Of a DNA stretch of 35,248 bases, positions 31,600-35,248 are shown piece after piece (position 1 is the stretch's first letter; every line of letters starts with the position of its first letter). The translations under genes and the position numbers were made by a program. The notes under the pieces are model-generated. The model saw only the letters and a program-made list of their open reading frames with translations, was not told the origin of the DNA and did not search any database. The stretch is from an uncultured bacterium (GTDB lineage: Bacteria > Chloroflexota > Anaerolineae > J036 > Brachytrichaceae), in assembly GCA_903921365.1 (NCBI GenBank), contig CAIXPS010000119.1:1-35248 (forward strand), in the 5' to 3' direction.

Positions 31600-33189
31600 T
31601 CACCACTGCACCCCATTCGTATACAGTTCCTTGCACTCGCATGGTGTCCGTGTGAGCCGGCCGTTCGTGATCGCCCCGTCATACTCCATCTCTCCCTCCG
31701 AAGCCACCCACCCGCCGATCACAAACGGCGTCGCGCCCACGGCGTTCAGCCATTCGCCGTTGTACTTGCGCGCCAGGTGGACGTGCGAGCCGTTGGTGAC
31801 GCCTCCTTCGCACGAGGGATGGCCGATGGGATCGCCAATGGTCACGCGATCGCCCACTTTGACCCGGCCGTCCGAGCGGATGTGCATGTAGAGAATGCTC
31901 CAGCCGGTGTGCTCGTCACCGCTGGGGTCGAGCGACTCCACGACCTCGCCGTTGAAGCTGCGCGCGATCGTGCCAGTGATCATCGCCGTGACCCAGTCGT
32001 TCAGTTCGTTACAGCCGTACCCGCTCATCGAGGTGAAGTCGAGCGCGCCCCACGGCGACCCGGCGCCCCAGGTGCTGTGCGGCCCGCCGGTGAACAGCCA
32101 CGTCTCGCCCTTCGTCCACGGTAAAGTCAGCGTGGGCTGTTTGAGATCATCCGGCACGAGTTGACCAAGATCATATTGCCACGGATCGCCGAACAGGCGC
32201 TTGTAGGTCTGGATGAACCCGTTAGTCCCGTTGCCCAGCACATTCAGCCAGACCGGCTGCGTACTGACAGCCGCGAGGTAGTTCTGCACCCCGGCTGTGC
32301 CGGCGTTGATCCCGTTGCCCATGAAGGCCCTCTGGCCGTCGTCGAGGCGCACCCACAGCCGGGTCGCCAGCCGCCAGCCGTAGTACCCTTCGTTCAAGCG
32401 CATGGCCGCCCAGTTCAACTGCACGTTCAGGTTGTCGCCCTTCGTGCGCACATACCCCAGTGGGAACTTCAATCGGTCTCCCGTCGGCGCCGGGTCGTCC
32501 AGCCAGCCGCCCTTGTATTCGAGCAGCGCCAGCAGGAGGCGCGGATGCACGCTGTATTGCTCTGCGACGCGCGCGACAAGATGTGCGCCGGTCATTTCCA
32601 CACCCTCGACCGTCTCGGTATAAGTGTTCAGATAGCCCTGCGGGTGCGCCGCCATGTACGCGTCGATGTTGAACTGAATGGCGGTCGGGCTGTTGACCAA
32701 CTCGCTATCGGGGATCAGCTTGATCGATGGGGCGTGCCCCTCAATCAGCAGATGGATGTCGATGATCTGCCCGGCCTTGAGCATGTCAGCATCAGTCAGG
32801 TTATTCATCTGCAACAACTCGGAGATGGTGGCGCCAGTCGCGACCGCGATCCCGCTCAACGTATCGCCGCTGCGGACGATGTAGGTCGAAGTAATCACGC
32901 CATGTATGGGGATATTCCGCAATGGATCGAGCGTCGGCGTCGCGCGAGCGGGCGCATCGGTTACGGTGGGCGCCATCGCAGGGCCGCTGCGGGGGGCTAT
33001 AGAAGCCTGCCCCTGGACAGTCGCGGTTGCCGTGGTAGGGGTGCCCGCCGATTCATCGGTGGGCGGCATGTTCGTCGATGCCGGTGCGGTGCTGCATGCA
33101 ATCAAAGCGACGCTGGCGACCAGCGCAAGACATAATTCTATTGTTCTACTGCGTCTCACCGCTCCAATTCTAACCAAACGGCGTGACAA
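31600..33189 (-). CDS. LysM plus M23-like peptidase lipoprotein
   Basis: A 529-residue exported protein. A basic N-terminus and a hydrophobic stretch end in the lipobox LIAC (C32), so it should be a lipoprotein. A Pro/Thr-rich linker follows and one LysM domain is at residues 102-147 (TYIVRSGDTLSGIA). The middle region (LLALLEYKGGWLDDP) is shared with the neighbouring paralog. The C-terminal M23-type domain has GGPHSTWGAGSPWGALDF near 366 (metal-side His and Asp) and GSHVHLARKYNGEW near 465 (HxH). It would bind and cut peptidoglycan or another glycan-peptide at the cell surface. The start is uncertain: the first codon is TTG and a GTG at 33159 has GGAG only two bases away. Confidence 0.85.
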   Translation of the reverse strand: MSRRLVRIGAVRRSRTIELCLALVASVALIACSTAPASTNMPPTDESAGTPTTATATVQGQASIAPRSGPAMAPTVTDAPARATPTLDPLRNIPIHGVITSTYIVRSGDTLSGIAVATGATISELLQMNNLTDADMLKAGQIIDIHLLIEGHAPSIKLIPDSELVNSPTAIQFNIDAYMAAHPQGYLNTYTETVEGVEMTGAHLVARVAEQYSVHPRLLLALLEYKGGWLDDPAPTGDRLKFPLGYVRTKGDNLNVQLNWAAMRLNEGYYGWRLATRLWVRLDDGQRAFMGNGINAGTAGVQNYLAAVSTQPVWLNVLGNGTNGFIQTYKRLFGDPWQYDLGQLVPDDLKQPTLTLPWTKGETWLFTGGPHSTWGAGSPWGALDFTSMSGYGCNELNDWVTAMITGTIARSFNGEVVESLDPSGDEHTGWSILYMHIRSDGRVKVGDRVTIGDPIGHPSCEGGVTNGSHVHLARKYNGEWLNAVGATPFVIGGWVASEGEMEYDGAITNGRLTRTPCECKELYTNGVQW

Positions 33190-33284
33190 CTACATGACCG
33201 CCGGGCTAAGGAGCCCACCGATCGGCATACGAAGAGCAGGAAGCAGGGGCCATGCAATCTCTAATCCCAAATCTCCACTCTCTC

Positions 33285-34826
33285 TTACTGCGCAATCCCG
33301 TTCGTCTCCAAATCCTTACACTGGCACGGTTGCCGCGTCAGTGTCCCGTTCGAGATGGCGCCGTCGTACTCCTGCGGCCCCTCGGACACCGTCCAGCCGC
33401 TCATCGTGAAGGGGATTTCGCCCGTGGTGAGCCATTCGCCGTTGTACTTGCGCGCCAGATGCAGGTGCGAGCCAGTCGATGCGCCACCCTCGCACGATGG
33501 ATGCCCGATGTGCGAGCCAGCGACTACGCGATCCCCAACCTTGACGCGGTCGGGCGTGCCCATGTGCATGTAGAAGATGCTCCAGCCGATGCGCTCGTCG
33601 CCGCTGGGGTCGAGGGATTCGACCACCTCGCCATAGACGCTGCGCGTAATGATGCCGGGGGCCAGTGCGGTCACAAACGGCGGCAACGATCCGCAGCCGG
33701 AGGATCCGGAGGGCACAAAGTCAACGGCGCCCCACGGCGATCCAATGCCCCAGGTGGCGTGCGGCCCGCCGGTGATCAGCCATGTCTCGCCCTTCGCCCA
33801 CGGTAATGCCAATTCGATCTGCTCCAACCCGTCCGGGACCAGTTGGCCCACGCCAGATGCGAGCTGCCACGGGTCGCCAAACAGGCGCTTGTAGGTCTGG
33901 ATGAAGCCATTCTCACCCATCGCAGCGAGGTATGTGCCATGCGTGCTGACGGCGGCGAGGTAATTCTGCAACCCGGCGGTGCCGGCATTGATGCCGTCGC
34001 CCATGTAGGCCTTCCCGCCATCATTGAACTTGACCCACAGGCGCGTGGCCAACCGCCAGCCGTAGTAGCCTTCGTTCAGCCGCGCCCCTGCCCAGTACAG
34101 TTGCTTGGCGAACGTCCTGCGATCCGTGGTGGTGACACCGAGCGGATACGACAGGCGCGACCCCGCCGGGGATGGATTGTCCACCCAGCCGCCCTCATAT
34201 TCCAACAATGCCAGCAACAGGCGCGGATGCACGCTGAGTTGCTCGGCCACCCGCTGCACGATTTGCGCGCCGGGCATGTCTTTGCCGTCAAACTTTTCGC
34301 TGTAGCGGTTGAGATAGCCTTTGTGCCCCGCCATGAACGCGGCGACATCGAACTGCGCCGCCGTGGGGCTGTTGACCATCTCGCTATCCGGGATCAATTT
34401 GAGCGCGGGCGCGTGATCCTTGATCGGCAGGCGGAACTTGAGCGTCTGCCCTATCTGGAGATTGGTCGAACCCGCCGGCATGCCGTTCATGCGCTGCAGG
34501 TCCGCGACAGTCATGCCCAGGGCGGCAGCAATGCCCCCCAGCGTCTCGCCCGCGCGCACGGTGTAGGTGGCGGTGACCGTGCCGCTGGACGATACACTTC
34601 GCAAGGGATCAAAGTCTGGCGTGGGTCGAAGCCCCGTTACGCTGTTCGCTCCTGCACCCGCATCGGCAGGTGGAGTGACCGCTGTGTTGCCGGTGGAATT
34701 CGCATTGGTAGTCGCTTGCGCCGGCGCGTCAACACGAGTCACAGCGATGTTCCCGGATGCGCGCGTGCAGGCGGCGAGCGCGCCAAGCGCGCCACAAAGG
34801 AGTAGTGTGACGCAAAACCGCGTCAT
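33285..34826 (-). CDS. LysM plus M23-like peptidase lipoprotein (tandem paralog)
   Basis: A 513-residue paralog of the downstream neighbour, roughly 60-65% identical over the shared parts. The signal peptide ends in lipobox LAAC (C20). LysM lies at 87-133 (TYTVRAGETLGGIA). The shared middle is LSVHPRLLLALLEYEGGW. The M23-type domain has GGPHATWGIGSPWGAVDF and GSHLHLARKYNGEW. All expected catalytic and metal residues are visible. AAAGG lies about 8 bases before the ATG at 34826, so I prefer it to the earlier ATG at 34850. The pair probably arose by tandem duplication. It lies next to the origin-like region. Confidence 0.88.
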   Translation of the reverse strand: MTRFCVTLLLCGALGALAACTRASGNIAVTRVDAPAQATTNANSTGNTAVTPPADAGAGANSVTGLRPTPDFDPLRSVSSSGTVTATYTVRAGETLGGIAAALGMTVADLQRMNGMPAGSTNLQIGQTLKFRLPIKDHAPALKLIPDSEMVNSPTAAQFDVAAFMAGHKGYLNRYSEKFDGKDMPGAQIVQRVAEQLSVHPRLLLALLEYEGGWVDNPSPAGSRLSYPLGVTTTDRRTFAKQLYWAGARLNEGYYGWRLATRLWVKFNDGGKAYMGDGINAGTAGLQNYLAAVSTHGTYLAAMGENGFIQTYKRLFGDPWQLASGVGQLVPDGLEQIELALPWAKGETWLITGGPHATWGIGSPWGAVDFVPSGSSGCGSLPPFVTALAPGIITRSVYGEVVESLDPSGDERIGWSIFYMHMGTPDRVKVGDRVVAGSHIGHPSCEGGASTGSHLHLARKYNGEWLTTGEIPFTMSGWTVSEGPQEYDGAISNGTLTRQPCQCKDLETNGIAQ

Positions 34827-34879
34827 TGGAGTGCCTTTCACGTCAGGCATTTTAGCATCTGGAGGTCATTGGCCCAGTT

Positions 34880-35248
34880 TTCAACAGGGATTCCGGCCTT
34901 ATCCACAACCGTGTGGATAGGCAATGTGGATTCAGTCGGTGAAAAATCAGCGCTGCCGCCAGATATGTGCAGCATGCTCACTTATCCACATATCCACACG
35001 AGCGGTTATAAACAGGATGTCAATCCTGTGGGGTAGGCTGAGCACTAGTGGCTACATGTACGGTCTGCGATTCAGGCGGGTGTTTTTGGGATAAACACTA
35101 TCCCACATGGGATAAACAAGCCGGTCGTTGCGAAATGAGAGTATTGGCCTACCTGTGGCGCGCGCAATATCCAAACCGCCACAGGTAGGTTAAGACGAGA
35201 TTATCCCCAATTTCAACACCCCTACTACTAAATCCTAAAGAATAATAA
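34880..35248. other. oriC: Probable chromosomal replication origin (oriC), runs to window end
   Basis: This 370-base non-coding stretch has two perfect DnaA boxes, TTATCCACA (34899-34907 and 34982-34990). One-mismatch boxes are CTATCCACA (34912-34920, reverse strand), ATATCCACA (34990-34998) and TTATCCCCA (35201-35209). A palindrome TATCCCA-CA-TGGGATA (35099-35114) overlaps two direct repeats of GGGATAAACA (35088-35097, 35109-35118; 21 bases apart). The last 50 bases (CCCCTACTACTAAATCC...) are AT-rich and could be the unwinding element. dnaA or dnaN would be expected just beyond the edge. No coding region is seen here. Confidence 0.72.
35148..35189. repeat. 13-bp perfect inverted repeat in the origin-like region
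   Basis: CCTACCTGTGGCG (35148-35160) and CGCCACAGGTAGG (35177-35189), 16 bases apart. It could form a stable hairpin or be a protein site beside the DnaA boxes. Confidence 0.85.

Overview
This 35.2-kb window looks like chromosomal DNA of a free-living bacterium with high-GC core genes. A Chloroflexota member (Anaerolineae or Chloroflexia-like) is my best guess. It rests on the style of the gene content, the dispersed GC-rich palindromes and the mixture of Shine-Dalgarno and apparently leaderless genes, not on a marker gene. The right end carries a DnaA-box cluster that looks like a replication origin.

Layout. (1) 1-5.0 kb is visibly AT-richer than the rest. It holds two adjacent alkaline-phosphatase-superfamily phosphodiesterase genes on the minus strand (the first cut by the window edge) and, divergently, two family-2 glycosyltransferases; it looks like the edge of a surface-polysaccharide island. 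(2) 5.1-12.8 kb is high-GC and mixed: an orphan ABC-2 permease, hypE, a four-gene minus-strand unit (inositol-monophosphatase-like, zinc-ribbon membrane protein, unknown protein, nucleotidyltransferase broken by a stop codon), an MFS efflux pump with a near-perfect sigma-70 promoter, dtd, and a DUF4143-type ATPase. (3) 12.9-13.5 kb is a DUF433/DUF5615 toxin-antitoxin pair. It abuts a minus-strand sugar cluster at 13.6-18.7 kb: aldo/keto reductase, a truncated glycosidase-like fragment, a GH127-like enzyme, a large helical-barrel-like protein, and a 35-residue stump of an enolase-superfamily enzyme. (4) 18.7-20.5 kb has no intact gene. It holds duplicated ~130-145 bp repeats, stem-loops and an NYN-domain nuclease remnant.

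(5) 20.5-30.7 kb is the most interesting region: a compact minus-strand operon brxF-brxC-pglX-pglZ-brxA that matches a type 3 BREX phage-defence locus, but without the BrxHII helicase gene that normally lies between pglX and pglZ. A Phd/PIN toxin-antitoxin pair is divergent from it, and a perfect 9-bp-arm palindrome sits between the two start regions, so the antitoxin could control both. In BREX, PglX methylates the host DNA, while PglZ (AlkP fold), the BrxC ATPase and small accessory proteins are needed for protection; the route by which this version works without the helicase is unknown.

(6) 31.6-34.8 kb is a tandem pair of LysM plus M23-like lipoproteins. They are followed at 34.88-35.25 kb by the oriC-like region, which runs to the window end.
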